Positions 11,421 to 25,003 of a stretch of 64,000 nt of DNA are shown here, piece by piece. Source of the stretch: Tetrahymena thermophila SB210 (taxonomy: Eukaryota > Ciliophora > Oligohymenophorea > Hymenostomatida > Tetrahymenidae); the NCBI RefSeq assembly GCF_000189635.1, contig NW_002476418.1:992001-1056000 (forward strand), written 5' to 3'. The translations under genes were made by a program, and so were the position numbers. The notes beneath the pieces were generated by a model. It made no database searches, was not told where the DNA came from, and was given only the letters and a program-made list of their open reading frames with translations. The first letter of the stretch is position 1. Each line of letters begins with the position of its first letter.

Positions 11421-13546
11421 TCAATTCAAGATAAACTTTTAGAATTTATCTCTATAGTTAAAAAGTTTAGGATTGATTTATTCAAAGTTTTGATGTATCA
11501 TTTTGACATTTTTGATGCAAAATGCAAGACTTGTCATTAAAGGATCCATTTCATAGCTAAATTCTCCAAGTAAAGCTTTTTACTATTAATTTTGTTAAAT
11601 ATTAAATTAAAAATATTTAATAATAATTTACAATTGAAGAAAGCTATGTATCTATGACCTGGATAGTGTCTTTACTATTATTAATTAAAAACTCTAAAGC
11701 TACAAAAATAGAAGCAAGGGATATAATCCTAGGTTGATAGCTCAGCTACTCTTAAAAATAGTGAGATTACAATATGTAATAGTAGGATAATTCAGTCAAC
11801 TATTGCAAGAATTAGTTCCCTAATTTCTAATATTTCTTGAGAAATGCGATATATTAATTGTTAAAGTCAGCAACTGTAGAAAAATTTAGATCATAGTCTA
11901 TTGTTTACAGAATATGCATTTTCATATTTATGATATCTTTCTTTTCGAAAGCTTGATGAGCAATTTCACGACAGAAGTGATTTAAACCAACTTCAACTCT
12001 TTATTCAAAATGATTGCTAATTATCAAACAACAAACACCTATTAAGTGAATATCGCTGTCTTAAAATCTGTTTTATTTACAATAAGATGTAAAAAAAGAT
12101 CAAATAATAAATATTTTATTACTTTTTTTAGGATTTTTTTAAAAATAGATCCATCAAGTTTATTGTTTTAAAAAATGCTGAGATGTTAGGTTTTGTAAAA
12201 ACAAACACAACTACTTCAATCATCCAATCTATCATTTTTTAGCGTATAGGATCAGTTATTTAGTGCCTGGCAAGAGGTTTTGTTAGATTCAACTTTTAAT
12301 AAAAAATAATTTTTATATTAACCAATAAATTTTCTTTAACAAAAAGCAAATAAATAATGAATTTATAAAAATCAGCAATTAAAAAATTGTTTTAATATTA
12401 AATTTAAAAATTAAATGCTTAAAAAATATATATTTAGATTACTGAAATCCAAAATAGAATTTAAATAAAATTTACTTGTTGCTTTACAAGAGAACAAAAG
12501 TATTCATTAGTGAAAACTCTTGGAGAAATAGTTTGAAGAGCAATAAAAGGCTCTTTGATCAAGGGATTCTCGAGCCTTTCTTACGAGATTAAGTTTTCTT
12601 CTTTTTATGGTGAAGATATTTTTTGTGTCTCTTATTAGGACATCACTTTTTTAAATTAGATATGCTAGTTGTTACGAATGTCTTAACTGGAATTTTTGGT
12701 GTGTCTCACTTTTATGTTTGTAATTTCTTTTAAAGTATTTCTTATTTACTTTGTGTGTATGTTTTCTTGCTATTACATCTTATTCATGCTATTTTAATCA
12801 TTACCATTCTTCTACAGGCTACCATTTTATTGCATCAAGATTCCAACTGTTATTTTTTTATTGCTCCTTCCCAAAGATTGATTTTTTTACGAGTTGCTAC
12901 TTTCACTTCTTTGCTTCCTACTTAGATTGCTTCTTACATGATTTGAAGGTGCCCCTTTGAAGTTTTCTTTTGAGCTTTCTCTAGATGCTTTAGCATTAAA
13001 TTCTCTCTTGTGAATATTAAATCTATTGTAATTAATAAGATCTTGTTTCTATTTTTTTTCTCGCTTCTTTTAGTTTTTTAGTGCAGCAAAGCAATGAGAA
13101 GCTAGTTGAGATAATAGATTGCTTTCCTCATTCATTTGATTTGCTACTTAGTTTGGCTTATGCTCATAAAATTCACTCTTTTAATTTACTACAGCATTTC
13201 TTTAAATAACTCTGTCATAATGTCTTGCAGTATCCAAACGATCCAGTGAAGATTATTAAGTGTCTCTACTTACATTCTAATCAATTTATTTTAAGATCCC
13301 CAATTATTTATTACCAAATTAGCTTGAGCAACTCTTAAGAGCATAATTTTACTAGGTATGCTTTTCAAATGTTGAGCCTTATTGTAAGTTCTACTTGTTT
13401 GGATTGGACTACATCTTTTATACTAGATTTTAACTTATAGGTTCTTACTTAGCTAGAGGAGGATTAGAAAAGTTAGAGTTTGTGACATTCGAGTAATTAG
13501 AGCTGAACAAATTTTCGCAAATAACTGATTTACCACTTATGTACAT
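11421..13546 (-). CDS. A/B-type cyclin with N/Q-rich N-terminal extension
   Basis: A regulatory subunit of cyclin-dependent kinases. Four exons join in phase: 12476-13546, 12123-12292, 11632-12067 and 11421-11582, giving 612 residues ending in TGA. The first 360 or so residues are low-complexity and rich in N, Q, K and S. The cyclin box begins at RHQITDPIRQKMIDWMIEV, matching the cyclin A/B pattern R..L.DWL.EV, and continues with DSDIHLIGVCCLIIS, INMKMHILQTIDYDL and a second-fold segment YQPRIISLASIFVALEFL. Cyclin A/B boxes usually have a Lys-Glu pair contacting the CDK. The segment after the first helix is unusual (VVFVFTKPNISAFFKTINLMD), lacking the normal L.......LTLYLAV match, so it is a divergent member. 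I saw no clear destruction box, though the low-complexity N-terminus may hide one. The start ATG is the first in frame but could be further upstream. Confidence 0.85.
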
Positions 13547-14851
13547 TTTCAATCTTGCAATTTCTACTTTTGAAGAATTTATTTTCTTTTTTAATAATTT
13601 AGATTTACTAATTTATTAATTGAAATTTTACTAATTTAGAAATTTTAAATTAATGTTGAGCTATATTTTTGCTAACAATATTAATTTGACACACTTTTTC
13701 AGTGAGTAATTAAACTAATTTTTTAAAAATTAAATCTGATGTATTCATTCATGCTTCAAGACAAACGACTAGATTAATTAGTAAATATCTTTTTCATTGT
13801 CTTTCATGTTACTCATTTTTGATAAAAATTAAAAGCCTTATTTGTTTGATTTAAAGTAATTTCAATATCAATTTTTTTGTCTAAGAAACAAGGCATGCAT
13901 GCTAACAAATTAAGCTAAATATTATATATTTTATCAAATTATCAAATTTAAATTACATAAGAAATAATTCAAATAAAACATTTTAAAAAAAATAATTTAT
14001 CGATCAATTTACTAAAGAAGTTAAAATTCTAAGTAAATTATCTTCTTTCAATTAACAATTGCACACAAAAAAAATATTTTCGAAAGAATTTTCTTAAAAA
14101 TAAAAAAAATAAAAATATATAAAATAAAATAAAATAAAAATTTTCAAATATTTTAATTTATTTTTATCATTGATTGATTTTTCAAAACCAAAATAGTTAG
14201 AAAATTATTTTTATAATTTTAGATTTAATTTTTTTTAATGATGCATAAATAGACAATAGAGGGCATTTGTTAATAATCTTCACAATTGATGATTAAAGTT
14301 GTTTATTAAATCTATTAAATAATATTTAAAAGTAAAGTTAGAATATAAGGTTTAGATTTATTAATAGTGAGTAGCTGTTTACTATCGTTCATAATACCAA
14401 ATTTACATTTATTAAATAATTTTTTATAAATTTAAAATTTTTGGAAATTAATCAAAATACTTTGTAAAATCCTTTTGAAGTAAAAATTTATATGATTGAA
14501 CTAAACTAAATTAATTTATAAAATACTCAAAATTTTATATCATAAATGATCTAATTTGGTGGAGTCCTATGATACATGTAACATTTTAGATATGGTGACA
14601 TATTATTACGCTTTTAGTAAAATGTCATAGAAAATCTCTGCGAAAAATCTAATAACACTTAAAATAAAGAAATATGTCTGCTTATTCAATGTTTATTAAA
14701 AAAAAATAAAAATGGTAATTAATTAGTCTCTATACTTTTACAAGGGAAATATCTTAGGTCTACATGAAAATAAATATAAAATAATTAGCAATAAAAAAAG
14801 AAGAAAGAAAATTAATTAAAAGAAGAAGAAAAAGTTCACAAATTCTTTGAA
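13547..14851. other. divergent intergenic region
   Basis: AT-rich spacer between the divergently transcribed cyclin and succinyl-CoA ligase genes, so both promoters must lie here. No conserved frame was found. A purine-rich tract (AAGAAAGAAAATT..AGAAGAAGAAAAAG) at about 14799-14833 lies just before the ligase start codon. Confidence 0.5.
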
Positions 14852-17122
14852 ATGTTCTTATCCAATTTATTAAAAAGATCTGCCTAGTTCTTGCCTAAGT
14901 CATCCAAGCTCTCTTTCAACCCCTAATACAATATCATCTTGCATGAGTACTAGGTTATGGATCTTTTGCAAAAGTACGACCTTCCTGTTATTAGCGTAAA
15001 ACAAATTTATTATTTATTAAAAAAGCCTTCATTTTTAAATATTTTTATCTACTTTTCTTTCTCATACTTTCTTTACAAGCTGATATTTTATTTTTACAAA
15101 CAAATAATAAGCGATTTTAATATAATTTAGGGTAGTGTTGCCACCAGTGCTGAATAAGCATTGAACGTTGCTTAGTAATTAAAGAACTCAAAGCCCACTA
15201 ACCAAAGCTAAGGTATCACATTCACAGATTTTGTCGTTAAAGCTTAAGTAAGTATTATTGATTTATTTTTTATCTTGATTATTTCTATTATCATAAATTA
15301 AATTTAAATGTCATTTAAATTTAACAGATTCATGCTGGTGGAAGAGGAAAAGGTTTCTTCAAAGAAAATGGTATGTAGAGTGGTGTTTAATTCGCTACCT
15401 CTCCTTAAGAAGTAAAAGATATTGCTGAAAAAATGCTTGGTAAAACCCTCATTACTAAGTAAACTGGCTTAAGAGGTAGAAGTGTCAATTCAGTTTTGGT
15501 AGTTGAAAGAACTTTCTTGAGAAAGGTAAAAAAAAGATATACAATTTAATCTAATTGACATTTTAAGCAATTATATCTTCATAGCACATAGTATATAAAA
15601 TAAAAGATTTTAGCTAAATAGGTCATTTGTTTTAGAAATAGAATTGTTTATTTGTTTATACCATAATACAAATTTATGAGAAAGTGGTAATAGTGCGTTA
15701 GATTAATGTTTTTAAATAAATAAAAATAGGAATTATATTTGGCTATTACTTTAGATAGAAAGCAAGGAGGTGTTGTTATTATCTGCAACGAACGTGGTGG
15801 TGTTAACATTGAATAATAGGATGAAAGTTCTGTCAAAACTCACTTTGTCAACGTTCATGAAGGCCTCACCTAATAAACTCTTGATGATATTAGCAAATCC
15901 CTCAATCTTGGATCCCAATACAACGATTAGCTTCATAAGGTATAGGCTTTACTTTGAAATATATAAAAATAAAAGGTTAATTTATGTGCATGCATTGAGA
16001 TTCCTATTTATAAAGCAAGAATAAATATTTGAGTTTCAATAAAAAGGAAAAATGCATCTCAGATAAAAAAAATTATGTTTGAGGCAAGAAATATCTGAAA
16101 TAAAATAAAGATAAATTGATTGATAAATAAACAATAGAATTTTATTTATTTTGAAAAATAAATTGAAATATAATAAATTATTTGATGATATCAGGAAATA
16201 ACTTTATTTTTTTTAAATAAATTAATCAAAAAATTAGATTGTTAAAGGTTTGTATAAGTGTTTCAGTGAAACTGATTCTACTCTTTTAGAAATTAATCCT
16301 TTAGGTTTGACTATTGATGGCAAGCTCCTCATTTGTGATTAAAAAATGAATGTTGATGATAACGCTGCATACAGATAACCTGAAATTGCACAAATGGAAG
16401 ATATCACCTAAGTAAGTTTTAGTTTTTTTAGCTAAATTTTTTCAAAAAAGCAAATAAAAAAAGTAATATAAATATATATAAATAAACTTCTACTTTTTAT
16501 AATAATTGCAGAAAGACTCAAAGGAAATCGAAGCTGACTAAAATGCTTTGAATTACATTGCTTTGGATGGTAATATTGGTTGCATGGTTAATGGTGCTGG
16601 TCTTGCTATGGCTACTATGGATTTAATCTAATCTAAAAATGGTATGCCTGCTAATTTCTTAGATTGCGGTGGTAAGGCTGACGACAGATAAGTCTTCGCT
16701 GCTTTAAAAATTATGGAATAAGATCCTAATGTTGAAGCCATTTTCGTTAATATTTTTGCTGGTATCACAAGGTAAATTTGATTTATATTAAACTAAATAA
16801 TAATAAAAATAATAATTTAATTTAGATGTGACATCATTTGTTTAGGTTTGATTAGAGCTCTTTCTGAATTAGGTATGAAAAAACCAATTGTCCTTAGATT
16901 GAAAGGAACTAATGTTGACGAAGTAATAAAAAATATCTTTAACAAATAAAATTTAATCAAATCAATTCATTATTTTTTTAGGCCAAATAAATTATCCAAG
17001 ACAGTGGTTTTAATATGTTAGTCACTGAAGATCTCTCTTAAGCAGCAGAAAAGGCTGTTAAGATGGCTGCCATTCTTAGAATGGCCAGAGATGCTAGAAT
17101 TAATATCCTCCTCACAAGTTGA
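14852..17122 (+). CDS. succinyl-CoA ligase (ADP- or GDP-forming) beta subunit, mitochondrial
   Basis: TCA-cycle enzyme that converts succinyl-CoA and NDP plus phosphate to succinate, CoA and NTP with the alpha subunit in the mitochondrial matrix. Eight exons join in phase: 14852-14995, 15131-15247, 15328-15525, 15730-15939, 16238-16411, 16512-16771, 16826-16922 and 16982-17122. They give 446 residues ending in TGA. A basic N-terminus ([19 protein letters not shown]) looks like a transit peptide before the mature start ILHEYQ. The ATP-grasp domain shows [42 protein letters not shown] and [19 protein letters not shown]. The ligase domain shows [43 protein letters not shown] and [18 protein letters not shown]. 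Nucleotide preference (ATP or GTP) cannot be read by eye. Confidence 0.96.
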
Positions 17123-18841
17123 ATAATAAAAATAAATACTTTATAAATACTATTAATTGTTTATTTAGATCATAAATCAAATTTAATCACTTTATATTTA
17201 TTTTATAAAATGTATTTTTATCAATTAAAATTTTTCACTTAATTGCTAAAGCAGTTTCAATCAATTATTTCTATTTTTTATTTTATTTATGTTTTTAATT
17301 AAAATATATTATAATCACTCTAAGACTTTGGTCAAATCCTAAATGGGCTTTTGAAAGCAAATCTTCTTTATATGCTTGGAAATATTTTCCTCTCTCCTCT
17401 CTCAAAACTAAAATTATAGTATAAATTCCAAAAATATTTTTTAATAACTATTGGTAGATGTAAATAAATACAGTTAGAATCTGTAAAAAATAACACAGTA
17501 GATTACCTCAAATTTATTAAATTATTTGTATGCCCATGTAAATGAAATAAAAGAGGAAGATGATAAAAAGAAATTCAAAGGGAGAGCTTCAAAGTAAAAT
17601 AAGGTAAGGAAAATAATTACCATAATCAAAAAAACTAAAATTTCTTATGTTTTGAAATATTCTTTCATATCTAGTTACGTTTAATGTAATGATGTAAATA
17701 ATATTAAACAAGGAACTGTTGATTTATGTGTAGCGCTAAGGTTTTAAAAGAAGAATTAAAAGATTAAATCATACTTTCAATTATCCTTCTCTTACTTACT
17801 ACCTTAAGGTTATTCCAAAAGTAGCCTAATAGATTATTATAAAATAATTTGAGGAAGATTAACTAAATTCCAAATGATCAAACTACTTATTATAATAAAA
17901 AATATAGCAGTTCGAGGTTTTAAAATATTTATATAAAAAATGATTAAATGGCAGTCTACTTGTTTTTTTTATTTCTTATTTAAATCAGAATTTATGATAG
18001 ATATACCTTTGCTTTATAGCCAAGCAGAGTTTTTTTATTTTTTTGCAAAAAATTCTTTTTACTTTAATGATTTTTTGTTTGAAAAATTTAGAATTTTTAT
18101 AAATTTTAATATATACTAAACAAAATTCCAGAAATAGCAATTATACAAATCAAAAATTGTTTCTAAATTTCAATTTTTACCTAATAATAAAAATAATTTT
18201 TATCAATTTATTAATTAAAAATTACTTTGCCTTTTATACATGAATAATCCATCTCTATTGGAATAAAAGGGAAAGTTTGGGATAAATAACTGATAATATG
18301 TTAATTTCAACAACTAGAGTCTAATTTATAGTTTACTAAAAGTATTTTAACAAACAAATATAAATATTTAATTTTAATAATTTATTAATATTATTTATTG
18401 AATTATGAAAAATAATAAAAATATCTTTTAAAATTTGAATTAAAATCTTAATTAAAAATTTTTTATATTTTGAAAATTAAATTTCATATTCTAAATTTAT
18501 CTTTTAAATGAACTTAAAAATTTTATGCCAAGTTTGTTTCTTTTTTATTAAAATTATATTGATCTAATTGGTTCCACTCTAATGATTTTATAAAAGCTCA
18601 CTCTTTGAGTTTTATCTGATGACTACTATAAAATTTTAATTTGAATAATTATCAAAAACTTGTCTAATATCATTAAAATGTAAAAAAATAAATAGCTAAA
18701 ATCAACATTAGTTCAAAAAGCAAATTTTTAATTAAATTAATATGTAAACTTAATACAATTATAAATTTATTTACTTATTAATTAATTACAATCTTAAAAT
18801 ATAAAAAAATATATTATTTATTTATAAGTTATTTAGTAAAA
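17123..18841. other. intergenic with a possible unresolved small gene near 17320-17880
   Basis: The segment 17320-17880 is less AT-rich than its surroundings and looks partly coding, but the strand is ambiguous. On plus, a frame through about 17380-17640 reads a K/E-rich stretch (NEIKEEDDKKKFKGRASK), followed by a donor-like GTAAGG at 17623 and an acceptor-like CTAG near 17680. On minus, 17320-17430 reads REERGKYFQAYKEDLLSKAHL after a TTTTAG acceptor. I could not build one model with start, splice phases and TGA that I trust, and recognise no family. The rest (17900-18840) is plain AT-rich spacer. Confidence 0.35.
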
Positions 18842-20026
<1,185 letters not shown>

Positions 20027-21916
20027 TTTTATTTGATATTTTACTTTTTTTATTAAATTATTTTTATTTGATTAATTAATTATATTTAAATTTTACTAAA
20101 AGTTTGTTGATTTTTAAACTAGAAGTCATGTGAACATAAATAAGTAATTAGTAAATTAAATTAGTATGTTATTATGTTTACAAAGAGAGTTTTATAAGAT
20201 GAAAGACAAGTTATAAAGGCATCCATCCTAAAAATTTGTAGGATTAAAAGGGATTCTATTTTAAAGAAATTTTAAAATGAATTAGACTAAAATAATATTT
20301 TTTCTATTATTTGTATTTCATTTGGAGTTTCATTTTGTTTTAACTTATTTGATAAATTTGAATAAAATAAAGATATAGAAAGAGATTTAACTAATTTTTT
20401 ATTTTTAATTAAAATTTTTTAAATAAAAACTAATTCAAAAATTATTTTAAAATAAAAAATGCTTGAAACCATTTTAAAACGAATATTTTTATAGATAGTT
20501 TAAATAAAGAAATTCAGTGTAGAAGTTTATAGAGAGACTTTATTAAAGGATATTCTGAAGATATTTTTATTTAAGACAGCAATATTTTCAAAAATGTCTA
20601 GTATCAAATTAGATTTGGTCCATTAATTTGATATGAATGGATTGCGTTGAAATATTTATCCTATAAAAATCATACTAATTTAAATAATCTCAAATTTTGC
20701 AAATTTTCTATTTCGGCTTTGAGCTCAAACGATAGCCATTTGAATAAAAAATTAAATTAGCTAAATTACAGTCTGATTATAATTAAAAATAAATGTAAAA
20801 AACAACTATTTACTGGGAAAAGCTAAAATGTATTGTCATACATTCAAGTAAGTATAATTTTTAATTTTTAATAAATAGATATGAACTAGAAGAATAAAGG
20901 AGATTTTAATAATCTTTATTTTTTTTAGAAAAAGTCTCAAAAATATTTTTTTATTTATAAATAAAATCTTAAATATCTTGATGTAATATTAATTTATTTA
21001 CCATGAGTTAGAATACTCTTTAATTACATTTTCAGTAAATTTCTTTTTATGGTTATTAACAAGTTTATCAAAATCATTTAAGATTCACTTAAATTTGAAA
21101 GCAAGCAAATTGGAATTAAACAGAAATTAAAATTTGAAAATCAAACCATTAAAAATTTGGCAATTAATTTTCAAGAAATATTCATTAAAGACCAATGATA
21201 TTTAATTAATAATATATTACGTTACCCATAAATATGATTGATTGTCTAGAACCATTATAGATATTGATGTAATATTACATATTGATCTTTATCCGATTTC
21301 ACACCAAATTAAATATTTGTTTCTTCTATGATGCTTAATCTGAAAAATCATCTTTTTGTTGTAAATTGTAACAATAACTTAGAAGTTAATCATTAATTTA
21401 TTTTCCATCAAAATAAAATTAAGCCTTGGAAAATTAATTTGTTTTTTATTTTATTTGGGATTTATTTAGAATACAATATTGATTTTATATGGTAATAAAA
21501 TTTAAATACAATGAAGCAAATAATTGCTTCATCGATTGCTGAAAATCTTCTAATGAAAATTATTTATATATAATAAAAATATCCTTAACTTGATCATAAA
21601 AAATTTTTATTTTTTCCATTTCAGTTATAAATTTTAGATTAGAAAATAATAAATTAGAATTAATTAATTAAAAAACAATTTGGTTTATATAATTATTGAT
21701 TTGTTTTAAGTGAATATAATGTAATAATAATTCTATTAATAATTAGATATATGCATCTATCTATCTATTTATTTAATTTTTAATTAATTATTTAGAAACT
21801 TAATTTGTAAAATAATATATATAATAAACAAAATTTTAACTAAATTTATTTCCTAATTTGCTTGATGCCTCTGTTTTTTAACATAATTTATTTATTTGTG
21901 TGAAATCTTTCCAAAA
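20027..21916. other. intergenic, with two weak open stretches
   Basis: AT-rich spacer upstream of protease A and downstream of the synaptojanin-like gene. On plus, a frame at about 20465-20860 is open but for one TGA at about 20628 and ends at a donor-like GTAAGT. It could be a decayed gene or chance and is not called. A short GATA/TCTA tract lies near 21755-21770. Confidence 0.5.
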
Positions 21917-24610
21917 TCATTTCTATCCTTGTAATTCTAAGTTTTCCTCTTCTTCAATTTTTTGAGCTTGCTGGTTTATTTCTGCTTGTATTTGTTCTTC
22001 TATCTATTTTCTTATCTATTAGTTTATTTTTTTTACTGTTAGAGTATATGATGAATAGACAGGTCTATGGGCAGAATATACAATTTCTCTTCTGTTATAT
22101 ACATTAACATCGAAGTTGTCTCCCTATCTACTCCAAAGCAGGATTCTATCAGTCCATGATGGAGCGACAGACTAGACATAGTTAGGAGAAGATAAATCGT
22201 ATTTGAATGTTGGTAAGAAATTAATTTTTGGCTCATAGTACTTTTAAAGATAGTCTGAGTTCTGCTTTTAAGAAATAAATTCATCTTGTAAAAGCAATTT
22301 AGCAAGAACTTTTTCTGCTTTAGATACATCTCCTTATTTTAAGTAATTAAAATTGTCTATGTTTTGGACTATGTCTTGAGCTGGAAGATTGATATTAAAT
22401 CCTATATCACCCATTAAGAAATTGAAATTCAAATTTATTATCTTTTCATCCTTTTTCTTTCCAGGCACACCTTCTTGCTGATAGCAATTTTTATGTATAT
22501 CATCAATGCTTGAAATCTTGCTCTTAGATGAATAATCTAAATTAACATTCAAAAAATTGATGGAGGTGTCATCAACATAAAGCTTAATAGCTACTGCACC
22601 CATATAAGATGTGTATCCGTATTTAACAGTATCTTCATTTATTTTTGAAATACGATTTTACAGAGATTTCTTAGAAAAAACAAGCAATACCATGCCATAT
22701 AAATCTCTTGATTTTGTGAGAATGTAATTGTCGTATCTGTTCAATGCATTAGTAATGGTTTAATTCCACTTTCTAATTTATGATTCATTATTCACAGAAA
22801 CAAAGCTCTTAACATTATACTATATAATTTCCTGTAAACCCACTGCTACAATGTCTGGGGTGTTTGATCTATCAAATCCGAAGAAATTTCCACCTTCATC
22901 TAAATCTGCAGGACATTCAAAGCCACTAACATTCCATATTATTGTGAAGACTTTAATTTTAGAAAAAGTACAAAATTCATTTTGTCTCTTAATCAATTCA
23001 TTTTCAACACTTTCATTAAAGATGTTAACACAATCTGTTGTTTAGCCAACAACAAGATCAATTGTTTATTGTTTTATGTCATCTTCGAAATTCTACATAT
23101 AAAATCTATTCAATGTTTTATAACCGTGCTAAATGAGACCTGCAAATGTTCTTGTACCATCTCTAGTAACATCAGTGTGAGTAGATCCAGTTCCTGTATA
23201 ATGCTTTGATATCATATCACCGCAATTAGCCCATATTTCTTTGAATTTTTGTGTGAATGCATCGCATTTACCTTTCTTGCTCTTGTCAATGTGGTCCAAA
23301 GGGTCTTCACCGAACTCTTCTGCTAAATTTACTCCTAGCATTTCCAGCTGCACAACCAACATATCTAGAGCTATCTTACTCTGGAATACATTAGTTCTAT
23401 CAAGACAATCTAAGCAATTAGTACGAATAATTCCTTTTTAAGTCTAAATAACAGTCTTATTCTACAAATCTTCAGCATAAAATAGGAAATTTTAGTTGTA
23501 TTTATGCATTTCTCTAATTGTTGGATTAACATTTTCATACTTCTCATTTTTGCATACAGTGTGGAAGTCAAAAAATTTATATCTGACATGATCTAGATTA
23601 TTATTTTTAACATGTGCTTCAAAGCCTTCAGTAATCAATTATTCAGAAGGTTTTCCTCTTTTCATCAAATTAACACAAATTACAAAGTTGTAATTCTTTT
23701 TGACATCTTCAAAGTGCTTTAAAAATGAACCATTTGTAAATTCGAAAGTTCTTGTAATTTGTGTATTTGCTGTAATACCAGTTTATTTCCAGAAGATGGG
23801 TACCGATCCTCTAATTTACAAATGAGAGCAGCAATATTAGTTAAAGATAAAGAACTGCTCCACTTCATTATAATTACCAACATTTCCCTCATCATCAACA
23901 CCTCTGGCATTGTATCTTGTGCCTGCTTTTTTGCATGAACGACGAGCTATCAAATAAAAGTCTAACTTTTTACCTACCATGTATACTTAAAAGTTAGAGA
24001 CGAAGCCTTAAACTACAGGAATAGTCCAAATAGGCTTTACTTTTGCTGCAATTAAGTCTTTGCACATATAGCTATTCCAAGCGAATCTCCATTCTCTATC
24101 AGCCTAAAAAGCTTGCTTTTATCTTGAAAGACTAAGATCATAAGTATAAGAAAAATAATACCCTTCTTAAAAGAGATTTCTTATATTTGTTATTTACTAC
24201 TCTAATCTAGTTCCTTTTTCTCCAACAAATAAATCTCTACTTTTAACGAAAGAGACGAAACATAATGATTATATTTCAAAAACATCATGCTTTTAAATTG
24301 CGCAAGTTTGTGCTACATTTTCTGCAAAAACGAGAAACTTTTCATCCAAAATATACTAAATACCCATGAATAATGAAAATCTTAATGTTTCTATTGGTTT
24401 TTCGCCTTAAAACTTATCATCAATCCCAATTTCATAAATTCTTCCTGCTTTTTCAATAATTAGCTTTTTATCTACTTTTGGGTTCTTTGATTTAATTTAT
24501 AACTCAAAGCATGAAGTATATCTTGTTACAAAGACAACTTGAATATTCTGCTTTGGCTTTTCAGTGTTGTCTTCCTAAACTTTTATAGCACTCTGCACAG
24601 CGTCAACCAT
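21917..24610 (-). CDS. synaptojanin-like phosphoinositide phosphatase: Sac1 domain plus degenerate 5-phosphatase domain
   Basis: Intronless, 897 residues, ATG at 24608-24610, TGA at 21917-21919. The N-terminal half is a Sac1 phosphoinositide phosphatase domain with RGSVPIFWKQTG and the complete CX5RT catalytic loop TNCLDCLDRTN (Cys399, Arg405, Thr406), followed by HYTGTGSTHTDVTRDG and FYMQNFEDDIKQ. The C-terminal half has the inositol polyphosphate 5-phosphatase fold: IIWNVSGFECP, VGLQEIIQYN (metal Glu594), SKSRDLYGMVLLVF-like core, and APSWTDRILLW. Three active-site motifs are altered. The His of the F.N.HL motif is Asn690 (FLNVNLDYS). GD.N reads MGDIGF with Gly737. SDH.PV reads SAHRPV with Ala847. 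A Q/E-rich coiled-coil tail ends the protein. By family knowledge, synaptojanins clear PI(4,5)P2 and PI4P during endocytosis. Here only the Sac1 half looks catalytic. Confidence 0.93.
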
Positions 24611-25003
24611 TTTTTTTCCTATTAATTTTGTACTTTTATTTAAAAAATCTGGCTTTATAATATAATTTATTCAGTATTTATTTGATTTTTTAACTAACTT
24701 TTAATTTATTTGTATTCTAACAATATAATTTATATAACTAATAAACTAAACATTTAATTATACTCCACATAATTTTAAAATTTATTTAATATTTATCTAT
24801 CAATCTAATATATCTATTTATCTATTTATCTATCTATCTTTTTTTTTTTAATTTTTAAAAATAGATTTCTTCATAATAAATTAAAATAGACTAAAAATAA
24901 GAGCCAAAAATTGTTTTTAAATTTTTATTTAATCAATTAATTTAATTTACTGAATATATATATTATAAATTCTACTACTAAAAATTAAATAGATTATTAA
25001 ATT
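24611..25003. other. intergenic
   Basis: A 393-nt AT-rich spacer between the synaptojanin-like start codon and the protease B stop, with an ATCT/ATCTATTT run at about 24795-24838. It should hold the promoter of the former. Confidence 0.5.

Noticed and set aside
20465..20860. Plus-strand frame interrupted by a single TGA and ending at a GTAAGT donor-like site
   Set aside because: Stretches of 55-80 codons without TGA are expected by chance at this base composition, no family is recognisable and there is no start codon, so it is not called as a gene or pseudogene.
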